64,000 nt of DNA from Cordia subcordata (Eukaryota; Streptophyta; Magnoliopsida; Boraginales; Cordiaceae). The translations under genes were made by a program, and so were the position numbers. Of the stretch, positions 11,100 through 22,358 are shown piece after piece. The DNA lies in the NCBI GenBank assembly GCA_028554755.1, contig JAPTOF010000028.1, forward strand, positions 3,516,501-3,580,500. The letters are read 5' to 3'. How positions within the stretch are numbered: position 1 is the first letter of the stretch; each line of letters begins with the position of its first letter. The notes under the pieces were generated by a model. That model was not told the DNA's origin, searched no databases, and saw nothing but the letters and a program-made list of their open reading frames with translations.

Positions 11100-12060
11100 G
11101 TTGTTGTCAATTAACAAAGAATCTGTGAAAGTAGTGGGTTCTAATGTTGTCGATGAATGTTCTTTATATTATAGCACCTCTCATTTTGTTGTGAATTGTC
11201 CATTTGCTAATCAATCTTCTAGTGTTGATTAAGCATGTGCAGCACAGGGATTCCACAAAACCATAACCTCTACTCTAACACATACAACCCTGGATGGCGA
11301 AATCACCCAAATTTCTCATGGAGACAGCAGTCACAAGATGGTGTGCCCCAGTTTAGAGCTCCTTAAGCAAATTCTTCTGGTATGTCTTAACCTTCTGGTT
11401 TTCAACTTGGGCCCAGGTATATTTCACCTACTCCTCCTCCTGTACCTGTTAGTTAATATAGCTCTGTCTTTCAGGATAAGATTTTAAGAGCATTGCAAAA
11501 TTTTGATGAAAGCACACAATTGTTGCACTCACATTCACAGTCCATAGCGAAATTAGAACAACAAGTAGGTCAACTTATGAATGCTTTAACTAGAAGGGAT
11601 GAGGATAAATTGCTTGCATAGCCAGTTCTAATCCTAGGGGTCAAGTTCAAATGTCATCTATAGAGAATGGACATGAACATCTTAAGGCTATAATTGTACT
11701 TAGGAATGGGAGATTCATAGATAATCATGTCACTGTCAAGCAACATGAGCCATTAATAGCGGATAAAAAAAAACAAGTTGTTGACACTAAACATGAGAAT
11801 TTAAAAGAGTCCATTGCTCATGATAACTCACTTTCTAGCACTTCAAAAATTGTGAAAACCCCATTCCCTCAGGCTTTAGGATAGAAAGGAGAAAGTGAGT
11901 CAAAAAGAGAAGCCATTTTTTACATCTTTAAGCAGGTAAAAATCAATCATCCACTCGTAGATGTCATTAAAGATATTCCTACTTATGCTAAATTCCTCAA
12001 AGACTTGTGCACTCACAAACATAGACATCAGGCTAATACTCCCCAAAAGGTAAGATTGAC
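11100..12060 (+). pseudogene. Athila gag C-terminal part and gag-protease linker
   Basis: The nucleocapsid end of gag. A CCHC-like piece (CSLYYSTSHFVVNCP, with the first cysteine pair decayed) is followed by the hallmark YNPGWRNHPNFSWR at about 11287-11328, then ALQNFDESTQLLHSHSQSIA and KLEQQVGQLMNAL, a coiled-coil-like helix. From about 11940 comes KINHPLVDVIKDIPTYAKFL followed by KDLCTHK, typical of the linker before Athila protease. The capsid half is absent: the 5' LTR ends at 11099 and the nucleocapsid region starts almost at once. That points to an internal deletion that also removed the primer site. Many stops are present. Confidence 0.8.
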
Positions 12061-12480
12061 TGAAAAGGTAAGTAGCATTTTGACTTATCCTGCTCCTCCT
12101 AAATTAAAGATTCTGGAGCTTTTACTATTCCTTGCATCATTAGTGAACATTGTGTGGGTTGTGCTTTGCTTGACTTAGGTGCTAGTGTAAATCTTCGTCC
12201 ATACTTTGTGTTTGAGTATTTAGATATTTGGGAGTTAAAAGAGACACCCATGACCCTACAGTTAGCAGATAGATCTATTAAGGTTCCTAGGGAATGGTAG
12301 AGTATGTCTTAATTTAGGTAGACAAGTGTCTCTTTCCTGTTAACCTTATTATGCTAGATATAAAACCATATGAGCCCTCTAGATCTTAAACTCCTGTCAT
12401 CTTGGGTAGACCATTCGTTGCAACTGCTAATGCTAAAATCAACTGTAGGACTGGGGAGATGGAAGTAACTTTCGAGAATA
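12061..12480 (+). pseudogene. Athila aspartic protease remnant
   Basis: Retropepsin-type protease that would have cut the polyprotein. The translation shows IPCIISEHCVGCALLDLGAS then VNLRPYFVF, with the active-site D in DLGAS where Athila elements carry this variant of DT/SGA. TPMTLQLADRSIKVP is the next family block. A stop follows near 12298 and the frame is then lost. Confidence 0.8.
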
Positions 12481-12565
12481 GGAAGATAAAATTACATATG
12501 GCAAATGCGGCCAAGTGTCTTATCTTAGATGAGGGTTCAGAGTGTTTTATGATAGATGTCATTGA

Positions 12566-12655
12566 CCCATGTATAGAATAGACATTCCCTTTATTGTTAC
12601 AGGAGGACACCATGTATAGAACAGACATTCCCTTTATTATTACAGGAGGACCCCT
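12566..12655 (+). repeat. 43-bp tandem duplication in pol
   Basis: A unit beginning CATGTATAGAAYAGACATTC and running to AGGAGGACAC occurs twice in a row (about 12569-12611 and 12612-12654) with three or four differences. Because 43 is not a multiple of three, it shifts the reading frame between protease and RT. Confidence 0.8.
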
Positions 12656-12681
12656 TAGAGATTGCACTCACTTACTTTGGT

Positions 12682-13800
12682 ATGGGAGAGTTCGACATTG
12701 TGAAGTCAATTAGAGAGGTTAATGCAATATTAGATTCAGTGCCTTTAACAGATATCGAGTCACATGCTCGTCTTGTAGAGCCTTTTTCTACTATTGTGAG
12801 GGAACCTATGCTACCCTTCATTCAATCTCCGCCTACTCTAAAATTGAAGCCGTTGCCTTTGTATCGTAAGTACAGCTTCATGTGTCCTGATGCGACTCTT
12901 CCGTGCATCATAGCCTCTGATCTCACTAATGAACAATAGTTTAAGTTATTAGAGGTTTTATCTGAGAATAAAGAGGCCTTAGGATGGACTGTTGCTGATT
13001 TGAAAGGTTTAGATCTTTCTTTGTGCATGCATAGAAGACATTTAGAGGAAGATGCAAAACCATCTAAGGACATGAGAGAGGTAGTGAAGAAAGAGGTGAT
13101 TAAGCTTCTTGATGATGGCATTACTTACCCTATTTCTGATAGTGAGTGGGTGAGTCCTGTACAGGTTGTACCTAAAAAGTCTGGGGTAACAGTTGTTCTT
13201 AATTCTAAAGGAGAGAAAGTTCCTACACTATCATGGGATGGCAGGTATGTCTTGATTATAGAAAGCTTAATGCTGTAACCCATAAGGACTATTTTTCTCT
13301 TCTATTTAATGATCAAATTTTAGATAGGTTAGCTGGACAAAGGTATTCCTGTTTTCTAGATGGTTACTCCAGTTATTATTAGATTCTTGTTTTTCCTGAA
13401 GATCAAGAGAAGGCTACATTCACATGTCCCTTTGGCATATTGGCATACAGGAGAATGCCTTTTGGTCTTTGTAATGCACTTGCTACGTTCCCAAAATGCA
13501 TGATGACAATGTTTTTTGATATGATTGATGAATTTTTGGAAATTTTCTTGGAGATTCATTTGATACATGTTTGAGGAATTTAACTCTTGTGCTTAAATGA
13601 TGTCATGAATCTAATTTGGTGTTAAGTTGGGAAAAGAGTTATTTCGTGGTTCGTGAAGGTACAATCTTGGGGCATGTTGTTTCTAATGTGGCGGTATGTG
13701 TTGATAAAGCAAAAGTTGATGTCATAACAAATTTACCACCTCCCACTACAGTGAAGTAGGTTAGATCATTCTTGGGACGTGCAGGGTTCTGATTTATTAA
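12682..13800 (+). pseudogene. Athila reverse transcriptase remnant, active-site box deleted
   Basis: Reverse transcriptase of the element. An open stretch (12682-12939) precedes the fingers: LGWTVADLKGLDLSLCMHR, EVVKKEVIKLLDDGITYPIS, DSEWVSPVQVVPKKSGV (13000-13200). After a frameshift near 13240 come DRLAGQRYSCFLDGYSSYY, EKATFTCPFGILAYRRMPFG and LCNALATF. Family members then have EVFMDDFSVFGDSF, with the catalytic DD. Here EIFL joins straight to GDSFDTCLRNL at about 13548, so the catalytic box is missing, with a frame change. The thumb continues as LSWEKSYFVVREGTILGHVV. This RT cannot be active. Confidence 0.88.
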
Positions 13801-13819
13801 GGATTTTAGTAAACTTGCT

Positions 13820-14330
13820 ATGCCATTGTCTGCACTTTTAGGTCATGATACACCTTTCAAATTTGATAATGATTGCTTGCATACATTTGCGATTTTAAAA
13901 TTTGCCTTGTCTTCTACTCTTATCACTCAACCTCCTGACTATGCCCATCTATTTGAAATCATGTGTGATGTTTTTGATTTTGCCATAGGTACTGTCTTAG
14001 CTCAAAGGAAGGATAGAGTGCCACATGTGATCTACTACGCTAGTAGGACTTTAGATGAGGCTCAAAAGAACTATACCACAATTGAAAAAGAGTTGCTAGC
14101 AGTAGTCTTTGCCTTAGAAAAATCCAGGTCTTATATTCGTGGGTATAAGGTAATCATTTTTTCAGATCACTCAACCCTTAGGTATTTGTTTGCCAAAAAG
14201 GAGGCCAAACCTCGTTTGATAAGATGGCTTTTATTATTGCAAAAGTTTGAACTCACCATAAAAGATAAGAAGGGTACTGAGAATGTAGTTGCAGATCATC
14301 TTTCCTGTGTCCTTGTTGAAGATCCCTCAA
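13820..14330 (+). pseudogene. RNase H domain of the Athila-type element
   Basis: The best kept part of pol, within a 279-codon open frame (13820-14659). RNase H removes the RNA strand of the hybrid made by RT. Visible acidic residues: D50 in [10 protein letters not shown]91 in [15 protein letters not shown]116 in [11 protein letters not shown], and a last D in [25 protein letters not shown] and [18 protein letters not shown] blocks match the gypsy family. The ATG at 13820 is internal to the polyprotein and not a true start. Confidence 0.88.
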
Positions 14331-16678
14331 GTCCTATCCCCTTAGATGATTCTTTTCCTAATGAGCAATTGTTGGTTGTTACACAATCTAGACCACCTTG
14401 GTATATGCATATTGTGAACTACTTGGCTGTAGGTGAGTTGCCTAAAGGATGGAGCAAAACAGAGAAGGATCGTTTCTTGTCACAGGTAAAGTTTTATGTT
14501 TGGAATGACCCTGATCTTTTTCGTATTTGTTCTGATCAAATTGTACGTAGATGTGTTCTTGAGTATAAGTATCAAAGTATTTTATCTCTTTGTCCTGCAC
14601 AAGAATGTAGGGCTCATTTTGGAGGTCGTCATACAATGGCCAAAGTTTTGCAAGGTTGATTTTACTGGCCTTCACTTTTTAAGGATGCACATGATTTTTG
14701 TAAGGCTTGTGAAAGGTGTCAACACATAGGTGGCTTGTTGAAAAGAGATATGATGCCCTTTAATCCTATTCTTGTTTGTGAAATATTTGATGTACGGGGT
14801 ATTGATTTTATGGGTCCTTTTCTACCTTCTTGTGGCTTTGTGCATATTTTGGTTGCTGTTGGTTATGTGTCGAAATGGGTTAAGGCTATAGCTACTAGGT
14901 CTAATGATCATAGGGTTGTCATGATTTAACATCTTTTGCAGGTTTGGCACCCCTAGGGCAATCATTAGTGATGGAGGTAAGCACTTTGCTATAGAGCTTT
15001 GAGGCTTTACTTAAGAAGTACTCAATCACACATAAAGTAGCTACTCCATACCATTCACGAACTAGTGGCCAAGTAGAGGTGTCTAATCGGGAAATCAAGT
15101 CCATTCTAGAGAAAATGGTTAGACCGGATAGGAAGGATTGGTCTATGCGCCTTAATGATGCACTTTTAAGGATGCACACGAATTTTGTAAGGCTTGTGAA
15201 AGGTGTCAACGCACAAGTGGCTTGTCGAAAAGAGATATGATGCCCTTTAATCCTATTCTTGTTTGTGAAATATTTGATGTGTGGTGTATTGATTTTATGG
15301 GTCCTTTTCCACCTTCTTATGGCTTTATGCATATTTTGGCTGCTGTTGGTTATGTGTCGAAATGGGTTGAGGCTATAGCTACTAGGACTAATGATCATAG
15401 GGTTGTCATGAATTTTCTTAAAGATAACATCTTTTGTAGGTTTGGCACCCCTAAGGCAATCATTAGTGATAGAGGTAAGCACTTTGCTATAGAGCTTTGA
15501 GGCATTACGTAGGAAGTACTCAATCACATATAAAGTAGCTACTCCATACCATCCACGAACTAGTGGCCAAGTAGAGATGTCTAATCGGGAAATCAAGTCC
15601 ATTCTAGAGAAAATGGTTAGACCGGATAGGAAGGATTGGTCTATACGCCTTAATGATGCATTTTTAAGGATACACACGAATTTTGTAAGGCTTGTGAAAG
15701 GTGTCAACACATAGGTGGCTTATCGAAAAGAGATATGATGCCCTTTAATCCTATTCTTGTTTATGAAATATTTGATGTGTGGGGTATTGATTTTATTGGT
15801 CCTTTTCCACCTTCTTATGCTTTGTGCATATTTTGGTTGCTGTTGGCTATGTGTCGAAATGGGTTAAGGCTATAGCTACTAGGACTAATGTTCATAGGGT
15901 TGTCATGAATTTTCTTAAAGATAACATCTTTTGCAGGTTTGGCACCCCTAGGGCAATCATTAATGATGGAGGTAAGCACTTTGCTATAGAGCTTTGAGGC
16001 TTTACTTAGGAAGTACTCAATTGCATATATAGTAGCTACTCCATACCATCCATAACCTAGTGGCCAAGTAGAGGTGTCTAATCGGGAAATCAAGTCCATT
16101 CTAGAGAAAATGGTTAGACCAGATAGGAAGGATTGGTCTATGCGCCTTAATGGTGCACTTTGGGCATATAGGATAGTATACAAAACTCCTATAGATATGT
16201 CACCATTTTGATTAGTTTATGGGAAAGCTTGTCACTTGCCAGTTAAGTTAGAGCATAGGGCTTATTAGGCGATTAAGAGTTTGAATTTTGATTTGGCTAT
16301 GACTGGGGAAGAGAGAAAGCTTCAACTTAGTGAGTTGGACGAGATGCGATAGGATGCTTATGAGAATGCTAAACTTTATAAGGAGCGGATGAAAAGAAAG
16401 TATGATCGAATGATTTTGTGGAAAACTTTTGAACCACATCAAAAGGTTTGGCTCTTTAATTCTACATTGTGCCTTTTTCCAAGAAAGCTAAGATCTAGGT
16501 GAGATGGCCCATATGAGGTAACGCAAGTATTCCCTCTTGGTGCATTTCAAATTAGAGATTTTAAAGATGGGAGAAAATTCATTGTTAATGGGCAAAGGTT
16601 GAAGCACGCAGTTGGACCACCATTACCTAGTGAGGAGATTGAATCAATGGATCTTATAGATCCCATGTATACAAGTTG
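14331..16678 (+). pseudogene. Athila integrase with internal triplication
   Basis: Integrase that would insert the cDNA. The zinc-binding part is AHFGGRH...CKACERCQ (about 14610-14725). The DDE core ([25 protein letters not shown]) is present three times in tandem (14673-15160, 15161-15658, 15659-16155). After the third copy the protein continues as [70 protein letters not shown] and VNGQRLKH near 16590, ending about 16678. Stops and frameshifts occur in every copy, so the triplication probably arose in an already dead or dying element. Confidence 0.9.
14673..16155 (+). repeat. Three tandem copies of the integrase core (488, 498 and 497 bp)
   Basis: Each unit starts CACTTTTTAAGGATGCACAC or a close variant and ends CGCCTTAATGATG. 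The first unit lacks about ten bases at 14927. The point where units join shares CACTTT with the natural sequence on both sides (CTTCACTTTTTAAGG at the start, GTGCACTTTGGGC after the last unit). This suggests duplication through a short homology. Confidence 0.92.
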
Positions 16679-18060
16679 AGAAGTGGGGTATTTTGTCTGG
16701 CTAAAGACTGTAAATTTAGCGCTTCCTAGGAGGCAACCTAGGATATTTGAGTAGAATTTTTTTCATTTGTTTGATTGATTTTTTTCCATTTTTAATTTAT
16801 TTTGTTCCTTTCTTTTTTAAATATTTTTGTGAGTCGACTTAAGTGCCTCCTGATGTTCGAAGCCTTTGTATGGGGATATAGATAAGGTTGGCCAGAAAAA
16901 AATAATTAAAAAATAAAAAAATATATTTTTTCTTTAAAAGAAAAAACTCATCGATTATTCTTATCTCTATCTTTTGTGCTTTAATTTAAGATGCTCTCAC
17001 TTGTGAGGAAGGAATGTGTTTTGCAGGATTATCAAATAAGTGCAGAAACTATCAGCTGTTGTTGAGCGCAGAATCTTATTGGCATTTTCTATTAGGTTGT
17101 CTCATTCTAACTCTTTCCTTTTTGTTGTTTAATGTTATTTGCAATGGGGACATTGCAAGACTTGGGTTTGGGGGTGAGGGTGAGAATGAATAACAATGTG
17201 CTTCTATGATTATGTGTCAATAAGGTAGGAAAAAAGGGATAAATTTAAAAATTTTTGGCATATATGAGCTTGAATTGCACAGGTGACTTTGACTTGATAG
17301 TGAGAATTGCATGATTGGTGAGTGAATTTGTCGGCGCAGTTGTTGTCTTTGCTATAAATACCTTATTGCTTGCTTTGATTATGTCATTTTTTGTAAGCAT
17401 CATAAAGGTGATTAATAGGGAGAAGAAGGCGACTTCATAAGCCTGCATTAGACCTGGTAGGAAGTTTGTTGAACTACTACTTCATGGTTATATCATTTTT
17501 TTTTCTTGTTGTGTTTCCCCATTCAAAAAAAAATGAGAGTGAAAGAAGCGAAAAGGCAAAAAGATGAAATTGAAAAAAAGTCAAAGGAAAAAATGAGTAA
17601 ATAAGTGTCAAAATGACACAATTATTATTCATGTATACTCAATTATTATTCTATTATATTTTGAAAAGTGAAAAGTGTGAAAAACAAGAAAAAGTGAAAA
17701 AAAAAGTTGAAAAAAATAGAAAAATGAGTGAAAAAAAAATTGTGGGGACGACACATTCCTCTTGTTATGACATGAAGACTCTGGGTCTAGCAAAGTTTTG
17801 TGGAGTCAATTTCCTATTCTTGTTAATTATCTAATATGCTTAAAATGGCTTAAAGGGGTGACATTATTGAAGTTCAGTAATTAAGGGGTACATGCCGAGT
17901 GAGTATTACGCCATGTGCATGCTTGACTGCATGATTTTTGTCTCACTATTGATTCATTGTTGTTTGTGTGGTTATTCTTTTTGCGCTTAACTAAATATCT
18001 CATTCCTTGAGTTTATTTTTTCCTTTGGATAAGGACAAGCAAAGAGTGGGTTTGGAGGTG
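16679..18060 (+). other. 3' untranslated region and polypurine tracts of the Athila-type element
   Basis: Non-coding stretch between integrase and the 3' LTR. It carries the family block GCGCTTCCTAGGAGGCAACC (16718-16737), a first purine tract GGGTTTGGGGGTGAGGG (17163-17179), an A-rich GTGAAAAA repeat zone (17520-17745), and the tract GAGTGGGTTTGGAGGTG (18044-18060) ending at the LTR, which is the likely plus-strand primer. No env-like frame is visible. The small frames at 17245-17448 (minus) and 17613-17834 have no recognisable content. Confidence 0.7.
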
Positions 18061-19818
18061 TGATGTGTCTTCATATTTTGCAATAAATTTCACTATTTTG
18101 CATGCAATTACATATATCAAAGTGGTTAAAGTGATTTATTTTGTAAATTATTTGATCTAGTCTCATTCGAGCGAAGAAAAGATTTTCTGGAGGCCTACAA
18201 GAGCAATTCGCAGAAGATTCTAGGCAATTGAAGTTGAAGATCGATCATAATTTGAGTTGGGCTAATTTAATAAAGATGTATTGGGCTTAAATATATGGAT
18301 CAAGGATCAATTTCTCATAGAAAACAAGGAACTTTTTCCTTTCTTGCAAATAAAGTCGTTGGTGAATGAATATAGCAAGTGACCTTGGTGTTAATTTTTA
18401 GAAAGTTTTTCCTGTCAGACAAGTTTTGGTATTTTGCTCATAACTCCAAATTCAGAGGTCAAAATCAATGATTATTGGGTCATTGGACTCTTAAGAGGCA
18501 GGGCTACAATTCTTATGAAGACCACATTTCCAAATTCAAGGGGGATCAAGGTGAAAAATTAGTCATAACACGTTTGGAAAATTCCTGCTAGTTGCTAGAC
18601 ACATTTCGGTATTTTGGGTAGAACTCGGGCTACAGAGTCCAAATAAGGTGATTTTTGCGGTTATGGAAAGCCAATTCATAGAGCTACAACTTTCCTTCTT
18701 TGAGCTTAGCCCAAATCTGCCTTTAAGATGGTCAAAAATGTCAGTCAAAGGAGAGCATAAAAGCTTATGGCAGTTTCCTAATTCAAGTGAGATTTGAAAA
18801 GGAATTTGAATACCTACAGTACACAAAGAAAGGGGGACTTAAACTAAGAATTTGTAGAAGATTAAACTGAAGGAAAAGTTGGGGAGTAGCTCTTGACGAA
18901 AATTGAAGAGAAGAACTTCATCAACTTATTTGTCTAGGAATAATACGATGAGTTTTTCTGTTCTAATTTTTTTTTCGGTTTTTGCTTTGAACTTAATTAT
19001 GAACTAAATTCCCCATGATTCGGGGTGATAGATAGTGATTATTTTTATTCACGTTTCGGATTCTCTTGAAATTCATTTGATTATTCATATTTGTGCTTTG
19101 TGCTTATTAAATTATTGGTTAATCATTATTATGCTTGTAACTAATTTTTGTTTGTCAAGAATTTATACCTTTTGCCATATAGGAATCTTGTAGCTTCTTG
19201 TGGGTACGAATATAGATCAATTTTAATAGGACTAGAAATAATTAATTGTTTCAGAATTGTGATAGATTATTTCACTGAGATAGTCTATGCCCTTGTAGTC
19301 TCAATTAATTGTTTAAGTCTATTAGATTAGTTAATTAGAGAACTTGAGTGATAATTTATGTTAATGAGATAGGTTCTGCCTCAGGAACTTTAGTTAATTA
19401 ATCTTGGTGCATTAGAGCTTGTAGCCTAATCCCATGAGCTTAACTAGAAATCCCTAAGTTGACGAACATGAATAGGATAATTTTCTGGCTATCACCCTAA
19501 ATTGTGTTTCCCTTAAACTTAAGTCTCGCAATTTTCTTGGTTGATTTTGTAATTATTTTTCTTTTAGTTAATTTAATTTCTTTTCTTTTCCATTTCATTT
19601 AATCTAAAAATTGTTTCACTCGTAGTATTTAGTTTATTTATTTTAAATTCTTTGTTTTAGTTTTTTTAGTTATTATTATTTTTTTAATTCCTAACAACAA
19701 TCTCAAATTGCCATGGTTTAACCCTCAAGTTGGCTTCGTGTGATAAAGAGGATAAATTTTGTGATTTTATCGTTGCTTGATTTAATTGTTACTATTTGGC
19801 CATACAACGACGTGGTCA
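18061..19818 (+). repeat. 3' LTR of the Athila-type element
   Basis: Direct repeat of 9337-11099. It ends GTGGTCA at 19818 and is followed by the right target duplication ATAGG (19819-19823). Confidence 0.9.
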
Positions 19819-19823
19819 ATAGG

Positions 19824-20220
19824 TAGCCAAATAGAGTAATTTAGTTAATCTAACAAAAATGGCAACCAGGTCTCTTGTGTAAACACACAATCTAACTGAA
19901 CGATTGTCCGTGAGAGAATCAACTTTTTGCATTAGGTCCTTCTAGAGCTATAGTGCTACCTTTAGATAGACCATACGGCATCTCCGGAGGCTGGACCATC
20001 TAATAGGCAAGACAATAGTAGGGAAAAATCATAGGGAGTTTAAACCATTATCAACATTGAAAGAAAAGATTAGGTTGTTAGGCCGTGTCAACAACTATAA
20101 CTGGTTTATCAAAATAGGCAAAAGTCATCTTTGCATTTAGGATCAGATTTGCAGGCCTAAACAGACAATACACCCTAGGCTAGGAAGTTTATCATTTAAC
20201 TCTTTTCCTTTATTATCTTG
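19824..20220. other. Unassigned DNA, original target of the Athila-type insertion
   Basis: Continues, after removal of the element, from 9331. No frame, repeat or known motif is recognised. It may be the rest of the LTR-like sequence that starts at 8639. Confidence 0.3.
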
Positions 20221-20730
20221 TGATGCTATTTTCTTTCACAAGCCTAAATAGCCTACAAGCGCATGGGTCGCATTTAGTGTAGTGTGCGAATACAGGGTCG
20301 AATCTACGGGGAGGCCAAACGTGTGTGGTGTCCTAAGCTAAGTATTTCCTAAAAAGCTACGTGTCCCTAAACTACATTGTTCTTTTTTTGAGATTTTTGG
20401 TTTAAAGGGAGCTCGAAAAACTAAATCTAACCTAAGGCAAGGAAAATAAAAAGGGGTATATGTGTGTGATAGGGGAATTAAGCGATCTAAAGGGAATCAA
20501 ACGTAAAAAATGGGGACTAGGGTGATTACGACTTGCTTATGGGTGACTACTACGCTCTTGCTAGGGTTGCTTGATGGATTGTTTAAGTTGCTCTTGTCTA
20601 GACCTCTAATTAACCTTCTAATGGTACCCTAGGACTCGGTGCGGGTCTTGCCCTAGGCGTTGACTACCTAAAGCTATGGCGTGGTCTTTATGACCTAGGC
20701 ATTAGGGCTAGCTTGTTGGGGGTTCTGGGT
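20221..20730 (-). mobile_element. LTR fragment, minus strand, dominant family
   Basis: The left end TGATGCTATTTTC is the complement of an LTR 3' end. It is followed by the conserved terminal block (AAGCCTAAATAG, AAGCGCATGGGTCG, GGGTCGAATC, GGGGAGGCC). Similarity to the end of the LTR at 22924 continues to about 20725 and then stops abruptly. Confidence 0.7.
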
Positions 20731-20905
20731 GGTGTAAGCTTTAAAAATGTTAACCGCAAGTGCACAAGTCGTGGTAGTATAGCACATGCGAGTATGGGGT
20801 TGTGTCCACAGGGAGGCTAGAATGTGTCTGGTTCTAATTGAAAGTGCATCTTACACTAGTTATGTGGGATCCTACCTACTCTTTTTTGAATTTTTGGACA
20901 CACTT
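20731..20905 (-). mobile_element. Short LTR end fragment, minus strand, subfamily of copy E
   Basis: It reads as the complement of the end of LTR copy E (compare 29990-30165): AACCGCAAGTGCACAAGTCG, TAGTATAGCACATGCGAGT, TCCACAGGGAGGCT, then GATCCTACCTACTCTTTTTT. It is joined on both sides to unrelated element pieces. Confidence 0.65.
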
Positions 20906-21785
20906 AGGGACAGGCAACTTCTCAATCAATTCTACCTTTGTCGGGTCAACTTGAATGCCACTAGATGAGACTACAAGACCTAAAACTATCCCTTGTTGCA
21001 ACATGAAGTGGGATTTCTCCCAACTCAACACAGTTCTTCTCTACATAACAGTCCAGGACTAAAGAGAGATGACTCAAGCATTCATTAAAACTATCACCAA
21101 AGTCTGAGAAGTCATCCATGAAGATCTCTAAATGTCTTTCAATCGTATCACTAAATATGGCCATCATATACCTCTGAAATGTCATTGAGGCATTACATAG
21201 ACTGAAGGGCATCCTTCCATAGGAAAAACTGCCATAGGGACAAGTAAAGGTGGTCTTCTTTAGGTCTTCAGGAAACTCAACGATCTGATTATAACTCGAA
21301 TAACCATCTGGAAAGCAATAATAGCTATACCCAGCTACTCTGTCTAAAATATGGTCTAGAAAAGGCAATGGGAAATGATCCTTCCTAGGTTTGGACTTGA
21401 GCTTCCTGTAGTCAATATGAACTCTCCAACCCAAGGGAATATGTGTAGGGATAAGCTCTCCTCTCTCATTCTCCACAATCGTGATCCCAGACTTCTTAAG
21501 GACTACTTGGACTGCGCTAACCCACTTACTATCGAAGATCAGATAGATAATATTCGTATCCAAAAGTTTAACGATCTCTTTCTTAACTACCTCGCTTTTG
21601 TGTGGGTTTAGGCTCCTTTGCATCTCCCTAGAATGAACGGCTTCATCCTCAAGGTAAATACGGTGCATGCAAATTGAAGGATCTATACCTTTCAAATTAT
21701 CAATTTTCCACCCTATAGCCTTATTATGTTTCCTAAGAACCTCTAAGAGATGCTTCTCATGCTCTCTAGAAATAAGAGTCCAGGT
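20906..21785 (-). pseudogene. Athila-type reverse transcriptase fragment with intact FMDD box
   Basis: A minus-strand open frame of 244 codons (21695-20961), with family similarity continuing upstream to about 21780 (KHNKAIGWKIDNLKGIDPS). In order: VVKKEIVKLLDTNIIYLIFD, SKWVSAVQVVLKKSGI, RVHIDYRKLKSKPRKDHFPL, DRVAGYSYYCFPDGYSSYNQ, TTFTCPYGSFSYGRMPFSLC, and the catalytic FMDDFSDFG (21122-21096). One long open frame over the palm makes this younger or better kept than the RT at 12682-13800. It lacks its ends, so it is only a fragment. A tRNA-Asp-primed LTR on the same strand (22897-24931) could be its 5' end, with 21786-22358 inserted between. Confidence 0.87.
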
Positions 21786-22358
21786 AGGTTTACTCGATCC
21801 TAGGAACCCTAGATCTTAGCTTTAAATCTAGCTAATGATTTAGGAGCTAGGGTAGGTTCGTTCTAGGACACCTAAGTAGCTTTCTAGCCCCTCCTATGGC
21901 CTTAGATACATAAGGACCACACCGTAGCTCTAAGTGTGCATGCTTGGGGACAGACCTACAGATACTAGCTAGTGGCCTAGTATTAGAGAATACCCTCAGA
22001 TAAGCCAATCCCCGAATCCAGTAGCAAAGAGGTAGAAAGTCACCCAGTCGCAAGTGTAGGTCACCCTGTCACCTTCCTATAGATTTAATCCCCCTAGATT
22101 AGCTTAGTTCTCAATTTTTGTTTCTGGCATTCATAGTGTAGTTCTTTTTATCTTTCCTCTTTAACTCCCTAAAATCCAAAAGACCTACAAAGATGATTAA
22201 TTTAGGTTTCTTTCGAGCTTCCACTAAAACACACTAGTTTAGGATTTTACCACACTTTGAGCCTCCCTGTGGCTCGACACTCGCATTAGTACCCCCTACA
22301 TTGCATGGTCCATATGCTTCCAGGACCTTTTTAGCCTTGCACCTTTAAGGGCACATCA
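21786..22358 (+). mobile_element. LTR 3'-part fragment, plus strand
   Basis: From CTAGATCTTAGCTTTAAATC (about 21807) through the conserved terminal block (GCCTCCCTGTGGCTCGACAC at about 22263) to GGGCACATCA at 22358. It is the last quarter of a family LTR on the strand opposite to the pol pieces on either side. A solo insertion with a lost 5' part, or a rearrangement, is possible. Confidence 0.65.

Larger units (their letters stand above)
9337..19818 (+). mobile_element. Complete Athila-lineage LTR retrotransposon, inactive
   Basis: A 10.5-kb Ty3/gypsy element bounded by two LTRs of about 1.76 kb (9337-11099 and 18061-19818). Each begins TGATGTGTCTTC, ends GTCA or ATCA, and the pair is flanked by a perfect 5-bp duplication, ATAGG (9332-9336 and 19819-19823). 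The internal order is gag end, protease, RT, RNase H, integrase, long untranslated stretch, purine tract. The Athila lineage is indicated by motifs such as YNPGWRNHPNFSWR, DLGASVN in protease and [20 protein letters not shown] in integrase. The 5' part of gag and a clear primer site are missing after the 5' LTR. Stops and frameshifts run through all of pol. Confidence 0.9.

Noticed and set aside
14919..15710. Antisense open frame of 263 codons across the integrase repeats
   Set aside because: It is a mirror of the duplicated integrase units (its two halves repeat each other at the 490-bp period) and has no codon or family support.
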